Shown in pieces: positions 1 to 8,425 of a stretch of 64,000 nt of DNA. The notes under the pieces are model-generated. The model worked only from the letters and a program-made list of their open reading frames with translations. It did not search any database and had not been told where the DNA came from. Source of the stretch: Kitasatospora indigofera (lineage in GTDB: Bacteria; Actinomycetota; Actinomycetes; Streptomycetales; Streptomycetaceae). Numbering within the stretch: position 1 is the stretch's first letter; each line of letters begins with the position of its first letter. Location: positions 1 through 64,000 of the forward strand of contig NZ_BNBO01000012.1 in the NCBI RefSeq assembly GCF_014655955.1, read 5' to 3'. The translations under genes and the position numbers were made by a program.

Positions 1-206
1 TGGTCGACCGCCTGCGGCTCGCCGATGTAGAGCTTCAGGTAGGCGTTGTAGGTGACGGCAACGGTCGCCGTGAACCAGCCTTGGCCCTTCGGGGCGAGCT
101 TGAACCGATGGGTGTGGCCGGCCTCCCCGTCCAGGTGCACGATGCGGTGCCGGCTGGAGCAGGGACCCGGCACGCCGTACGGGTCGGACAGGATGCCGGG
201 CGCCAC
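1..206 (-). CDS. Partial unidentified reading frame at left edge
   Basis: On the minus strand a frame opens just after an in-frame TGA at 219-221, has a GTG at 206, and runs off the left edge. The translated stretch looks protein-like (GILSDPYGVPGP near the start, WFTATVAVTYNAYLKLYIGE near the edge) and has ordinary high-GC third positions. I do not recognise the family. It lies 26 bases downstream of the stop of the sugar-binding protein gene, so it could be a following operon gene or the remnant of one. No convincing ribosome-binding site is visible before the GTG. Low confidence. Confidence 0.3.
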   Translation of the reverse strand, partial: MAPGILSDPYGVPGPCSSRHRIVHLDGEAGHTHRFKLAPKGQGWFTATVAVTYNAYLKLYIGEPQAVD

Positions 207-231
207 CGGCCGCCGCTGTCACAAGTCGAAA

Positions 232-1279
232 TCACTTGCAGGTGGCGCCGGAGTTCTTCCAGGTGGCGGCGTCGATCATGGTCGTGGGGGCGAACGCCTC
301 GGCGGGGAAGGGCGTCCCCTTCCGGAGTTTGTCGTACATCGTCTGGACGGCCAGCGCCCCGACGTCCCGGCCGTTGATGAACAGGGCGGCCTTCATACCG
401 GACGGCTTGGGGCCGCCCCAGTCCTTGCAGGCGAGGTAGCCCCCCAGGCCCACGCCGATGACGTTGTCGGCGCTGACGCCGGCGCTCTGGAGGGCGGTGA
501 CGGCACCCTGGACGTTCTCGTCGTTACAGCCCCAGACCACCCAGTGCTTGACGCCGGCGCCGTCCGTCACGATTCTCGATGCGACCTTGCGCTGAGCGCC
601 CTGGGGGGTGTTGTCGGTCCCCACGTCGAGGGAGCGTATGCGGCCCGCTACCCGGTCGAAGGCCAGGCCGGCCGCGTTGACCCGCTCGCGGCAGACGTTC
701 ACGTCCTGCTGCCAGGCGTAGACGATCCGGGTGTCCGTCGCAGTCCAGCCCGCCTTCCGGTACTCCTCGCCGGCACGCCGGCCGACCTGGGCGCCCATCT
801 GCTCCCCGCTGAAGCCCACGCGGGGTACGAGGTTCTGATGTGAGCAGACACTCGGGTCCGGAAAATCGGTGCAGATCTGGTCGTCCGAGGTGAGCAGTGC
901 GACCCCGGCCTCCTTGGCCGCCTTCGCAACGTCGGGGCCGACCGCCGGGTCCGGGACGACGACGATCAGGCCGTTGGTCCGGTTGGCGATGGCGGAGCGC
1001 AGCGCGGCGAGCGTCCTGGCCCCGTCGTTGCCCACGTCCACCACCGTCAGGTCGACCCCGAGTTCGGCGGCCTTGGCGCGGGCGCCGGCGGCCTGGTCGA
1101 GGAAGTACTTCTGATCGCCCTGCTTCTGCAGATAGGTGATCGAGATCTTCGCGGAGGCCGGAGGGAGCGGGGCACCGGTGTCGGCCGAATCCGCACCGGC
1201 GGGAGCACGCGCCGACCAGGCCGGCCGCGAGGAGGAGGCAGGTGGGGGCGACGAAGCGCCTGGTGAGGGAGCAGAACAT
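232..1279 (-). pseudogene. Sugar ABC transporter substrate-binding lipoprotein, frameshifted
   Basis: This encodes a periplasmic-binding-protein-fold receptor of the ribose/arabinose type that would capture a sugar outside the membrane. The ATG at 1279 follows AGGAG with 9 bases between. The signal peptide ends in a lipobox (GLVGAC) and then reads into an unrelated frame. The mature domain (ISITYLQKQ, then VVDVGNDGARTL, NGLIVVVPD, VVWGCNDENVQGA) continues in another frame to a stop at 232. One extra base in the GGG at about 1201-1203, right after the lipobox Cys-Ser codons, explains the break; removing it restores one uninterrupted protein of about 350 residues. The rest is intact, so this is either a very young pseudogene or a sequencing error. 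No transporter partner lies upstream. Confidence 0.72.
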
Positions 1280-1456
1280 CAACAAGCACTCCTGTATGGG
1301 GATGGACAGCGGGTCGGCCTGCTGACGCCACGGGCTGTCGGTGGCGTCTGGTCCCGGTGGACGCCGCGGCGGCCTGCGGCGGGGGCGAACCTGGGAGAGG
1401 CGGGTCCTGTCGTACGGCGGCCGGGCGGGATGGCCCCGCCGGGGGCCACGTCCCTG

Positions 1457-2083
1457 TCAGCCGGTCGGCTTGGGCGGGGCAACGGGCGCTTCGAGGGGGT
1501 GCTTCTCGATGGCCGTGATGGTCCAGGTGTCGCCGGTCCTGACGAGGCTGATGGTGCGGTGCTGGGTGTAGGGCTTGTTCAGTTCGAACTTGTTGGCGCT
1601 CAGGTAGGCGGGGTCGGCCTCGGTGAACTCGATGGTGCTGTCCATCTGCACCTTGGCGGTGGTCATGTCCTTGGGGAACGTGGACTGGTACCAGGCGATG
1701 CTGACCTGCCGCGTTGCGAGGTGGTTGGTGGTGAACAGGGCGGCGAGTTTGGTGTCGTACTGCTGGGAGCGCAGTTGGTCGGCGAAGTCCTGGTTGTAGA
1801 AGGTGAACTCCTGGGCGGTGCTGTCGCCGATGGTCCGGTGGTCGCGGTTGTCGACCGCTCCGGAGTGCAGGACGACGGTCTTGCGGACGGCGGTGACGAC
1901 GGGGTCGTCGTCCCCCAGCTGGGTGACGGTGCTGCCGTTGCTGTCGATGACGTGCCAGAGGCTCTGCCCGGAGTGGTCGGGTGCTGTCGGAGCGGCCGGG
2001 GTTCCGGCGGCCGTGTGGGCGGAGGAGCATCCTGCGGTGAGCAAGAGGGCGGCCAGGATCAGCGGAGCGGTTCTCCTGAGCAT
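1457..2083 (-). CDS. Small secreted lipoprotein, unknown function
   Basis: This 208-residue protein starts with a lipoprotein signal: a positively charged start, a hydrophobic stretch and the lipobox LTAGC with the lipidated Cys near residue 19. The mature part has a low-complexity Ala/Pro/Thr linker and then a compact domain (residues about 40-205) rich in Thr, Asp and aromatic residues, resembling small NTF2-like or Mce-associated folds; I cannot assign a family. It lies just downstream of the GH16 gene on the same strand (68-base gap). Both genes carry nearly the same leader, with CGAAGGGAA shortly before the ATG, so they may be co-regulated or the leader may have been duplicated. Confidence 0.75.
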   Translation of the reverse strand: MLRRTAPLILAALLLTAGCSSAHTAAGTPAAPTAPDHSGQSLWHVIDSNGSTVTQLGDDDPVVTAVRKTVVLHSGAVDNRDHRTIGDSTAQEFTFYNQDFADQLRSQQYDTKLAALFTTNHLATRQVSIAWYQSTFPKDMTTAKVQMDSTIEFTEADPAYLSANKFELNKPYTQHRTISLVRTGDTWTITAIEKHPLEAPVAPPKPTG

Positions 2084-2151
2084 GGCGGCTTCCCTTCGGT
2101 GGGGGGTGCGGGCCGCCCGCGGACAGGGCGGCCCGCACCGGGGTCAGGGGG

Positions 2152-3471
2152 TCAGGAGGCGGGTTCGAAGGTCCACTGGCTGGTCCACCAGGTGCTGGGG
2201 GCGGCGCCGTGCTGGAGGTTGCCGGTGAGGTTCTCGGTGTGGGCGTAGGTGCCGGTGGAGCGGTTCTTCAGCCGGGTGTAGCCGGAGATGGGTTCCTCGG
2301 TCCACTGGCTGGTGGTGTCGGTGGCGGGCAGGCTGCCGTAGTGGACGACGGCGTTGCCGGTGGTGGTGTTCATGTACTCGCCGGTCCACCGGTTGCGGTA
2401 GCGGGTGTAGCCGTCGGTGGTGGTCTCCTTGGCCCACTGGGAGCTCCAGTAGGTGGCGGGGACGTTGCCGTACTGGACGTTGCCGGTCTGGTTCTCGATG
2501 TTCAGGAACTGGCCGGTCTGGTGGTTCTTGATCCGCTGGTAGCCCGAGCCCTCGGAGTAGCCGGCGTTGTCCTTGAACACCCGGAGGTAGTCCACGTTCC
2601 AGGTCTTGGGCCAGACGTTGTTGTGGACGCCGGAGCCGGCGTCGGTGTACAGGCCGAGGATCATGCCCATCGGCATGTTGGGGGCGTCGTTGATGGTCTT
2701 GTAGAGCTGGTTGTCGTAGTAGAAGTTGAGCTGGGTGGGGGTCCAGTCCATGCCGTAGAGGTGGTACTCGGTGGTGGGGCTGCCGCTGGGCACCGGGTTG
2801 TCGGACGTGTACCAGTCACCGAGGAAGTTGGGGTCGCCCCAGCCGTAGGCCGCGATGCGCCAGTTGTTCGGGTTGGAGAAGAACGTCTCGACCATGTCGA
2901 TCTCGGAGTTGGCGTTGCCGAGGGTGGTGTCGTCGGTGCCGACCAGCCACAGCGCCTGGTGCCCGCCGCCCCCGACGTTGGAGTTCTTCGCGCGCATCTC
3001 GAAGTAGCCGTACTTGGTGGAGTAGCCGTTGAAGTCGGGCTCGTGGTGGTCGTTGGGCATGGAGCCGTTGAAGCGGTGCCAGTTGTCCTTCTCGTAGGAC
3101 TGGATGCTGGAGATCTTCACCGTGCCGTCGTACTGGGCGTTCCAGGCGGGGGTGTCGGCGTCGAGGCGCTCGGTGAGGGTGCCGTTGGCGATGGTGTAGC
3201 GGGCCTGGGCGTTGGCGGGGGTCGACGTCCAGTGCGGGAGGTAGGACGGCAGCCACTTGCTCGTGTTGAGCGAGGTGCCGTCGAACTCCTCCTGGAAGTC
3301 CAGGGTGTAGCCGGACTTGGTGGTGGGGTTGGGCGGGGTGTCGGCGGCGTGGGCGACGGCGGGCAGCAGGAGGGCTGCCGCTGCCGCCATGCAGATGAGG
3401 GCGCTGTGGGTGAGGGGCCGGCGGCGCCGGGTGGGGGTGGGGGCCGGCGTGGTGCCGGGGGTTTCTGCCAT
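2152..3471 (-). CDS. Secreted GH16 glycoside hydrolase with C-terminal triple repeat
   Basis: This is a 439-residue exported endo-acting glycanase. A signal peptide ends near AHA-AD (residue 43). The GH16 domain spans about 52-302 and carries the active-site strand EIDMVE, with predicted nucleophile E190, D192 and acid/base E195. That is the beta-bulge ExDxxE form found in laminarinases, agarases and carrageenases. Residues 310-439 are three repeats of about 43 residues (pattern YxRxxNRxTGxY...TGNxQxG...SQW), suggesting a beta-trefoil-like carbohydrate-binding module. The substrate cannot be read from sequence; beta-1,3-glucan or an algal galactan are the family options. It lies about 290 bases from the oxidoreductase/sugar ABC operon on the same strand, and a sugar-uptake role is inferred. 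Confidence 0.9.
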   Translation of the reverse strand: MAETPGTTPAPTPTRRRRPLTHSALICMAAAAALLLPAVAHAADTPPNPTTKSGYTLDFQEEFDGTSLNTSKWLPSYLPHWTSTPANAQARYTIANGTLTERLDADTPAWNAQYDGTVKISSIQSYEKDNWHRFNGSMPNDHHEPDFNGYSTKYGYFEMRAKNSNVGGGGHQALWLVGTDDTTLGNANSEIDMVETFFSNPNNWRIAAYGWGDPNFLGDWYTSDNPVPSGSPTTEYHLYGMDWTPTQLNFYYDNQLYKTINDAPNMPMGMILGLYTDAGSGVHNNVWPKTWNVDYLRVFKDNAGYSEGSGYQRIKNHQTGQFLNIENQTGNVQYGNVPATYWSSQWAKETTTDGYTRYRNRWTGEYMNTTTGNAVVHYGSLPATDTTSQWTEEPISGYTRLKNRSTGTYAHTENLTGNLQHGAAPSTWWTSQWTFEPAS

Positions 3472-3757
3472 GACGCTTTCCCTTCGGGGGTGGGGGTGGG
3501 GTGGTGCATGGCGGCCGGTTGCGGGCGGGGCGGCGGGGCGCTCTGTCCGGAACCGGGGTTCTGGGGGCCGGCGGTTGCCGGCCTGGTGGGTGAGGTCCGG
3601 GGCCTTCTGCCGGCGGGGGGCGGGATCGGCGGGGGGCGGGGCTCACGGTGGGAGGTGGGGTGCCGGCCGGGCCCGGTGCGGCGGGTCCGGCCGGCACCCC
3701 GGATGTCCGGCCCCTGTGAGTCGGGGGCCTCGGGGCCGGAGACGGAGGGACGGTGCC

Positions 3758-5047
3758 CTAGTTCGCGAGCGCCTGGACGGTGTCGGTGCGGCGGGCGCGT
3801 TCGGCGGCCCAGGCGACGAGGTGGCTCTCCAGACTGGTGGCGGGGTCGGAGAGGATGTGGACGGGGTCGCCGCTGGTCAGGGCGTCGAGGAAGGCGTCGA
3901 CCAGGCGTTCGTCGCCACCTCCGTGCCCGCTTCCGGCGTCGGGGCCGTCCACGCCCAGGAGCAGGGTCTCCTCCCGGCCGGTGACGAAGTCGGTGACCGT
4001 GGCGTGGACGCCGTCGCCGTCGAGGCTGCCCAGGGTGCCGAAGATGCGGGTCTTGCGGTGGGTGAACGGGGTGAAGGCGGTCATGGTGAAGGAGGCCGTG
4101 GCGCCGCCCTGGTACTCGATGTTGACGACCTGGTGGTCGACGACGTCGTTGTCGCAGGCGTAGACGCACCGCCCGTACGGTCCCTCGCGCAGTGCCTGCT
4201 CGACGCCCTCCGGGGTGCGGGCCCCGGTGACGGCGTTCAGCGGCCAGCGCTCCCGGTCCGCGTCACCGAGGCAGCCGAGGTAGAGGCGCTTCGCGGAGTA
4301 GGGGCAGGTGGATTCGACCGGGCAGTCCAGGCAGTTGTCGGCCGCTTCGGCGGGGCGGTTCTCGGGGCGGAAGTGCATGAGGGAACCGAAGGAGGACACC
4401 TTCCGCACCGGCGCACCGATGATGTAGGAGATCCAGTCCAGGTCGTGGGACGACTTGGCGAGCAGCATCGGGCTGGCCTGGTCCTCACGCCGCCAGTTGC
4501 CGCGGACGTAGGAATGGGCCTGGTGCCACCAGCCGACCGGCTCCAGGTGCTCGACGCTGACGATGTCGCCGAGCCGTCCGGAGTCGACGATCTCCTTCAC
4601 CCCGGTGGTGTAGGGGGTGTAGCGCAGGACGTGGCAGACGGCGAGCATGACGCCGGCCTTCGCCACGGCGTCGGAGATCTGCCGGGCGTCCTCCTCGCTG
4701 GTGGCCATCGGCTTCTCCAGCAGGATGTGGTAGCCGAGTTCGGCGAAGCGCACGGCCGGCTCGACGTGCTCGGCGTCCTGTGTGGTGATCAGGACCGCGT
4801 CGGCCTCGGGTGTCTGCTCCGCGAGGGCGCGCCAGTCGTCGAAGACTTCGGCGCCCGGGTGGCGCTCCCGCGCGGCGGTGGCCCGGGCGACGTCGGGTTC
4901 GGCGATCGCGACGATCCTGGCACGGCCGGTGGTGGCGGCGTAGGTGGCGTAGGTGGATCCGCGTCCGCCGGCGCCGACCAGCATCAGGCGCAGCGGCTCT
5001 CCAGGTGTTCGGGGCCGGGTGGTGGCGGGTACGCGGGCATGGCTCAT
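3758..5047 (-). CDS. Gfo/Idh/MocA family oxidoreductase
   Basis: This 429-residue protein is probably an NAD(P)-dependent cytoplasmic sugar or sugar-acid dehydrogenase. The N-terminal Rossmann motif VGAGGRGSTYA is near residues 25-35, and the family motif EKPMATS follows at about 116. The C-terminal half is the alpha/beta substrate domain. A cysteine group (CLDCP...CPYS, around residues 240-252) occurs in some family members and may bind a metal or be structural. It is the last gene of an operon with the CUT1 sugar transporter, 63 bases after the permease gene, with GGAGG before the ATG, so it probably acts on the imported sugar. The specificity is unknown. Confidence 0.9.
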   Translation of the reverse strand: MSHARVPATTRPRTPGEPLRLMLVGAGGRGSTYATYAATTGRARIVAIAEPDVARATAARERHPGAEVFDDWRALAEQTPEADAVLITTQDAEHVEPAVRFAELGYHILLEKPMATSEEDARQISDAVAKAGVMLAVCHVLRYTPYTTGVKEIVDSGRLGDIVSVEHLEPVGWWHQAHSYVRGNWRREDQASPMLLAKSSHDLDWISYIIGAPVRKVSSFGSLMHFRPENRPAEAADNCLDCPVESTCPYSAKRLYLGCLGDADRERWPLNAVTGARTPEGVEQALREGPYGRCVYACDNDVVDHQVVNIEYQGGATASFTMTAFTPFTHRKTRIFGTLGSLDGDGVHATVTDFVTGREETLLLGVDGPDAGSGHGGGDERLVDAFLDALTSGDPVHILSDPATSLESHLVAWAAERARRTDTVQALAN

Positions 5048-5110
5048 GGCGGTGTGTCCTCCGGGGACGAGTGAGGAGAGGCGGGCAGCGGTGCGGTCGT
5101 GGGCGTGCGG

Positions 5111-5932
5111 TCAGCCCTTGACGGCGCCGGAGAGCATGCCGGCGATGAAGTGCCGCTGGAAGAAGAGGTAGACGGCGACCACGGGGGCGATGACGATCAG
5201 CGTGGCTGCGGACAGCAGGGGGACGTCGATGTTGTGGGCGCCGACGAAGAAGCCGAGGCCGGCGGGGGCGGTGCGTCCGCGGGGGTCCTGGATGAGGATG
5301 AGGGCGAGCAGGAACTGGTTCCAGGCCCACAGGAAGTAGAGCAGGCCGAGGGTGATCAGTGCGGGCTTGGCGCAGGGCAGCAGGACCTTCCAGAGCACCG
5401 TCCAGCTGCCGGCGCCGTCGACGGCGGCCGCCTCGGTCATCTCCTTGGGCAGGGCGAGGAACTGCTCACGCATCCAGAACGCTCCGAACGGCATGAACAG
5501 GCCGACCAGGGCAAGGATCAGGGCGAGCGGGGTGTCGGTGAGGCCGAATGCGCGCAGGTCGTAGTAGAGGGGGACGACGGCGGCTTCGTAGGGCAGGGCC
5601 AGGCCCAGCAGCAGGAAGCCGAAGAGCATCGTGCGGCCGCGGAACTCCATGGTGGCGAAGGCGTACCCGGCGAGAGAGGCGCAGACCAGCGCGATGGGGA
5701 CGACGCCGAGGGCGACGACGGCGCTGTTGCGCAGCAGTTGGCCGAAGCCGGCGTCGGACCAGGCCCGGCCGAAGCTGTCCAGGGTGGGGTGTTCGGGCCA
5801 GTGGAGTCCGTCGACGATGGTGCCCGGCGGGTTGAGGGCGGCGAGGACGATGCCGGCGAACGGGACGATGACGGCCAGGGTGAAGGCGGCCATCACGGCG
5901 CGGCCGGCGAGGCCTTCGAAGCGGCGGTTCAT
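5111..5932 (-). CDS. Sugar ABC transporter permease (MalG type)
   Basis: This 273-residue inner-membrane permease of the CUT1 family has six predicted hydrophobic segments. The EAA loop that docks the ATPase reads EMTEAAAVDGAGSW followed by LLPCAKPAL, and the C-terminus GMLSGAVKG is typical of MalG-like subunits. The start is the ATG at 5932, which overlaps the stop of the upstream permease gene (ATGA), so translation is coupled; the open frame continues further 5' but only as antisense-type sequence. With the partner permease (5929-6930) and the binding protein (6927-8258) it forms an importer. No ATPase gene is in the operon, consistent with a shared MsiK-like subunit elsewhere. Confidence 0.93.
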   Translation of the reverse strand: MNRRFEGLAGRAVMAAFTLAVIVPFAGIVLAALNPPGTIVDGLHWPEHPTLDSFGRAWSDAGFGQLLRNSAVVALGVVPIALVCASLAGYAFATMEFRGRTMLFGFLLLGLALPYEAAVVPLYYDLRAFGLTDTPLALILALVGLFMPFGAFWMREQFLALPKEMTEAAAVDGAGSWTVLWKVLLPCAKPALITLGLLYFLWAWNQFLLALILIQDPRGRTAPAGLGFFVGAHNIDVPLLSAATLIVIAPVVAVYLFFQRHFIAGMLSGAVKG

Positions 5933-6930
5933 GTCTTCTCCCGGGTGATGCGGCTGATCGCGAGGACGATCAGGGCGATCAGTGCGCTGAGTACCACGGC
6001 CAGGGCGCAGGCGGCCCCGACCTCGCCGTTGGTGAAGGCGAGCCGGTAGATGAGCACACCGGGAACGGTGGTGGAGTCGCCCGGTCCGCCGCCGGTGGTG
6101 ACGTAGACGACGTCGAAGCTGGCGAGCGCGGAGATGACGGTGATGGTCAGGGCGACGCCGATCTCGGCGCGCAGCCCCGGCAGGGTGACGGCGAAGAACT
6201 CCTGGACGGGGCCTGCGCCGTCGAGGCGGGCGGCCTCGTACAGGCTGCTGTCGATCTTCTGGATTCCGGCCTGGAAGACGATCAGGCACAGGCCGAGCAT
6301 CACCCAGGTGCCGACCAGGCCGACGGCGACGTAGGCCCAGGTGAAGTCGCCGAGCCAGGCGCGGGTGATCGAGCCGAGGCCGACGGCGCGCAGTGCCTGG
6401 TTGACGATGCCGTCGGTGGAGTACATCCACTTCCAGGTGACGCCGACGGCGACCAGCGGGATGATCTGCGGCAGGAACAGGACGGTGCGGCTGACGGGGT
6501 GGCGGCGCCCGCCCCGGCCGCCGATGACGGCGGCCAGGAGCAGGCCCAGCGCGATCGGCAGCAGCGAGTAGAAGCCGATGAAGCCGAGCGCGTGCACGAT
6601 CGAGGAGCGCAGGGCCGGGTCGGTCAGCACCTCGCGGTAGTTGGCGAGGCCGGCCCCGGTGCCGACTGTGACGCCGTCCCAGTCGAAGAAGGAGAGCCAC
6701 ATGGTGTGCAGCCATGGCAGTACGACGAAGGCGGTGTACAGGGCGAGCGCCGGCGCGAGGTACAGGTAGGCGATGCGGCGGGAGCGGGGCCGGCCCGGGC
6801 CTGCGCGCAGGGTGCGCGCGGACCGTCCGCTCGGGGCCTGCGTCCGGTGACCGCACGGTGCGTCCCCTGCCGGGCCGGCCGCGCGCCGGGTGGTGGTGTC
6901 GCGCCGGTGGGAGGGGGTGGTGGTGCTCAC
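5929..6930 (-). CDS. Sugar ABC transporter permease (MalF type)
   Basis: This 333-residue CUT1 permease has an N-terminal basic tail of about 55 residues, then six membrane segments. The EAA loop reads LYEAARLDGAGPVQEF followed by TLPGL. The GTG start at 6930 overlaps the TGA of the binding-protein gene, giving coupled translation; the same frame is open upstream but there it is only the antisense of the binding-protein gene. It should pair with the MalG-type permease downstream. The low-complexity Arg/Thr/Pro N-terminal tail is longer than usual for the family. Confidence 0.92.
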   Translation of the reverse strand: MSTTTPSHRRDTTTRRAAGPAGDAPCGHRTQAPSGRSARTLRAGPGRPRSRRIAYLYLAPALALYTAFVVLPWLHTMWLSFFDWDGVTVGTGAGLANYREVLTDPALRSSIVHALGFIGFYSLLPIALGLLLAAVIGGRGGRRHPVSRTVLFLPQIIPLVAVGVTWKWMYSTDGIVNQALRAVGLGSITRAWLGDFTWAYVAVGLVGTWVMLGLCLIVFQAGIQKIDSSLYEAARLDGAGPVQEFFAVTLPGLRAEIGVALTITVISALASFDVVYVTTGGGPGDSTTVPGVLIYRLAFTNGEVGAACALAVVLSALIALIVLAISRITREKT

Positions 6931-8258
6931 TGGTGCCCCTTGAGCCAGTCGGCCTGGAGTGCGGCGAGGTAGGCGTCCGGGGTGGTCTTGCCGCCGATGA
7001 GCTGCTGGCCCTGGGAGGTGAGGGTGTCGTTCATGGTGGCGTCGGTGTTGGCGAAGAAGTTCACCAGGCCGTTGTCCGTGTTGACCTTGCCCCAGGCGGC
7101 CGTGACCTCGTTCATCACGCTGTTGGCGGGGGCCTTGACCTGGTCGGCGTGGGCGACGGGCAGGAAGCCGGTGGAGAACTGGATCTGCGCGGCCTCGGGG
7201 GTGTTCATGAAGTCGAGGAAGGCCGCCGCCAGGTCGGGGTTCTTGGACTTGGCGGGAATGGCGTAGGCGACGGAGGTGCCGATGCCGGTGGCCTTGGAGG
7301 CGGCGTCGGCGCCGGGGAAGGGCAGGAAACCCACCTTGCCGGGTGCGGCCTTGTCGATGACCTGTGCGTCCCAGCTGCCGTCGAACAGGAACAACCCGGA
7401 GCCCTTGGTGAAGGCGGCGACCGAGCCCGGCAGGTCGGTGCCGTTGGCGCCCTCGGGCAGGTAGCCCTTCTTCGCCCAGTCGGAGAGGGTGGTCGCCGCG
7501 TCCGCGCCGCCGCGGGTGTCGACGGTCGAGCCCTGCTTGCCGTTGACCCAGTCGCCGGTCTTCGCCGCGCCGTCCACGGAGTCGACGATCGACTGGACGA
7601 CGAAGGAGGAGTGGCCCTGCAGGTTGCCGAGCTGCACCGGGAGCTCGCCCGCGGCCTTCGCCTTGGCGAGTGCTGCCTCGAACTCCGCCCGGGTCTTCGG
7701 CACGCCGATGCCGAGCTTGGCGGCGATCTCCTTGTTGTAGTAGACGCCGACCACCGAGAACCCGGCCGGCGCGGCCCACAGGTGGCCGGTGCCCAGCTGC
7801 TTGCCGTCGTCCGAGGCGCGCCACTGGTCGAGCTGACTGCTGGGGTACTTGGTGTCCCAGCCGTAGGCCCGGGTGTAGGGGTCCAGGTCGCGGACGAGGT
7901 TGCCCTTGACGGTGGTGCCGAGCTTGTTCAGCAGCGCCAGGTCCGGGGCGTTGTCCGAGGAGAGCTTGAGGTTGAGGCTCTTGTCGTAGTCGTCGGGGCC
8001 GGTGTACTGGAAGTCCACCGTGATGTTCGGGTGCTTGGCGTGGAAGGCCTCGGCCAGGGCCTTGGTCGTGCCCGCGTTCTCGGAGCTCACGACGGTCAGC
8101 GTGGCATTGCCGGTGGGAAGCGCGGTGGAGACCGGGCCGGAGGTAGCCGCACTCTTTGTGCCGCCGCCGGGGGTCAGGCCGTTGCAGGCGGTCAGGCCGG
8201 TGGCCGCCACCAGCAGGGCGCACATCGCCGCGGTGCGGCGGGGGGATCTTGCGGACAT
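6927..8258 (-). CDS. Sugar ABC transporter substrate-binding lipoprotein
   Basis: This is a 443-residue extracytoplasmic solute-binding protein of family 1 (MalE/UgpB-like) that delivers a saccharide to the permeases encoded downstream. The signal peptide has a lipobox (GLTAC, lipidated Cys near residue 25). The mature domain shows the family pattern: an N-lobe starting TLTVVSSENAGTTKALAEAF, then FSVVGVYYNKE, DGSWDAQVID and a C-terminal stretch of conserved helices. It is the first gene of the operon at 3758-8258, read from a promoter in the AT-rich gap shared with the divergent ROK regulator. Regulation by that repressor is inferred from position. The substrate is unknown. Confidence 0.93.
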   Translation of the reverse strand: MSARSPRRTAAMCALLVAATGLTACNGLTPGGGTKSAATSGPVSTALPTGNATLTVVSSENAGTTKALAEAFHAKHPNITVDFQYTGPDDYDKSLNLKLSSDNAPDLALLNKLGTTVKGNLVRDLDPYTRAYGWDTKYPSSQLDQWRASDDGKQLGTGHLWAAPAGFSVVGVYYNKEIAAKLGIGVPKTRAEFEAALAKAKAAGELPVQLGNLQGHSSFVVQSIVDSVDGAAKTGDWVNGKQGSTVDTRGGADAATTLSDWAKKGYLPEGANGTDLPGSVAAFTKGSGLFLFDGSWDAQVIDKAAPGKVGFLPFPGADAASKATGIGTSVAYAIPAKSKNPDLAAAFLDFMNTPEAAQIQFSTGFLPVAHADQVKAPANSVMNEVTAAWGKVNTDNGLVNFFANTDATMNDTLTSQGQQLIGGKTTPDAYLAALQADWLKGHQ

Positions 8259-8347
8259 CGGGGGCTCCTAGGACGAGGTGACCTGCGGGACGACGGACAG
8301 CGTCAGCGCTCGAACGAATTACGTCGAGCTGTTTCTAAACTGAGGCG

Positions 8348-8377
8348 ATGCTAGGAGTGGCCTCCGACATTGGTCAA
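8348..8377 (-). promoter_or_regulatory. Promoter of the sugar ABC operon
   Basis: On the minus strand a TTGACC -35 element (8377-8372) and a TAGCAT -10 element (8353-8348) are separated by 18 bases, about 90 bases before the binding-protein ATG. This is a good match to the actinomycete housekeeping promoter pattern. Confidence 0.55.
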
Positions 8378-8395
8378 GACATATATGCAATACCG

Positions 8396-8403
8396 TTACG
8401 TAA
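8396..8403. promoter_or_regulatory. TTACGTAA palindrome, candidate repressor operator
   Basis: A perfect 8-base palindrome sits 22 bases before the GTG of the ROK gene and close to the divergent promoter. A related half, ATTACGT, lies near 8317. The surrounding 150 bases are much more AT-rich than the neighbouring genes. Use as the ROK operator is inferred. Confidence 0.4.
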
Positions 8404-8425
8404 TGACTTGCCGTAAGATGGCAGC

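Noticed and set aside
2209..3984. Plus-strand open frame opposite the GH16 gene
   Set aside because: Valine/glycine-rich antisense translation; GH16 on the other strand has the catalytic motif.
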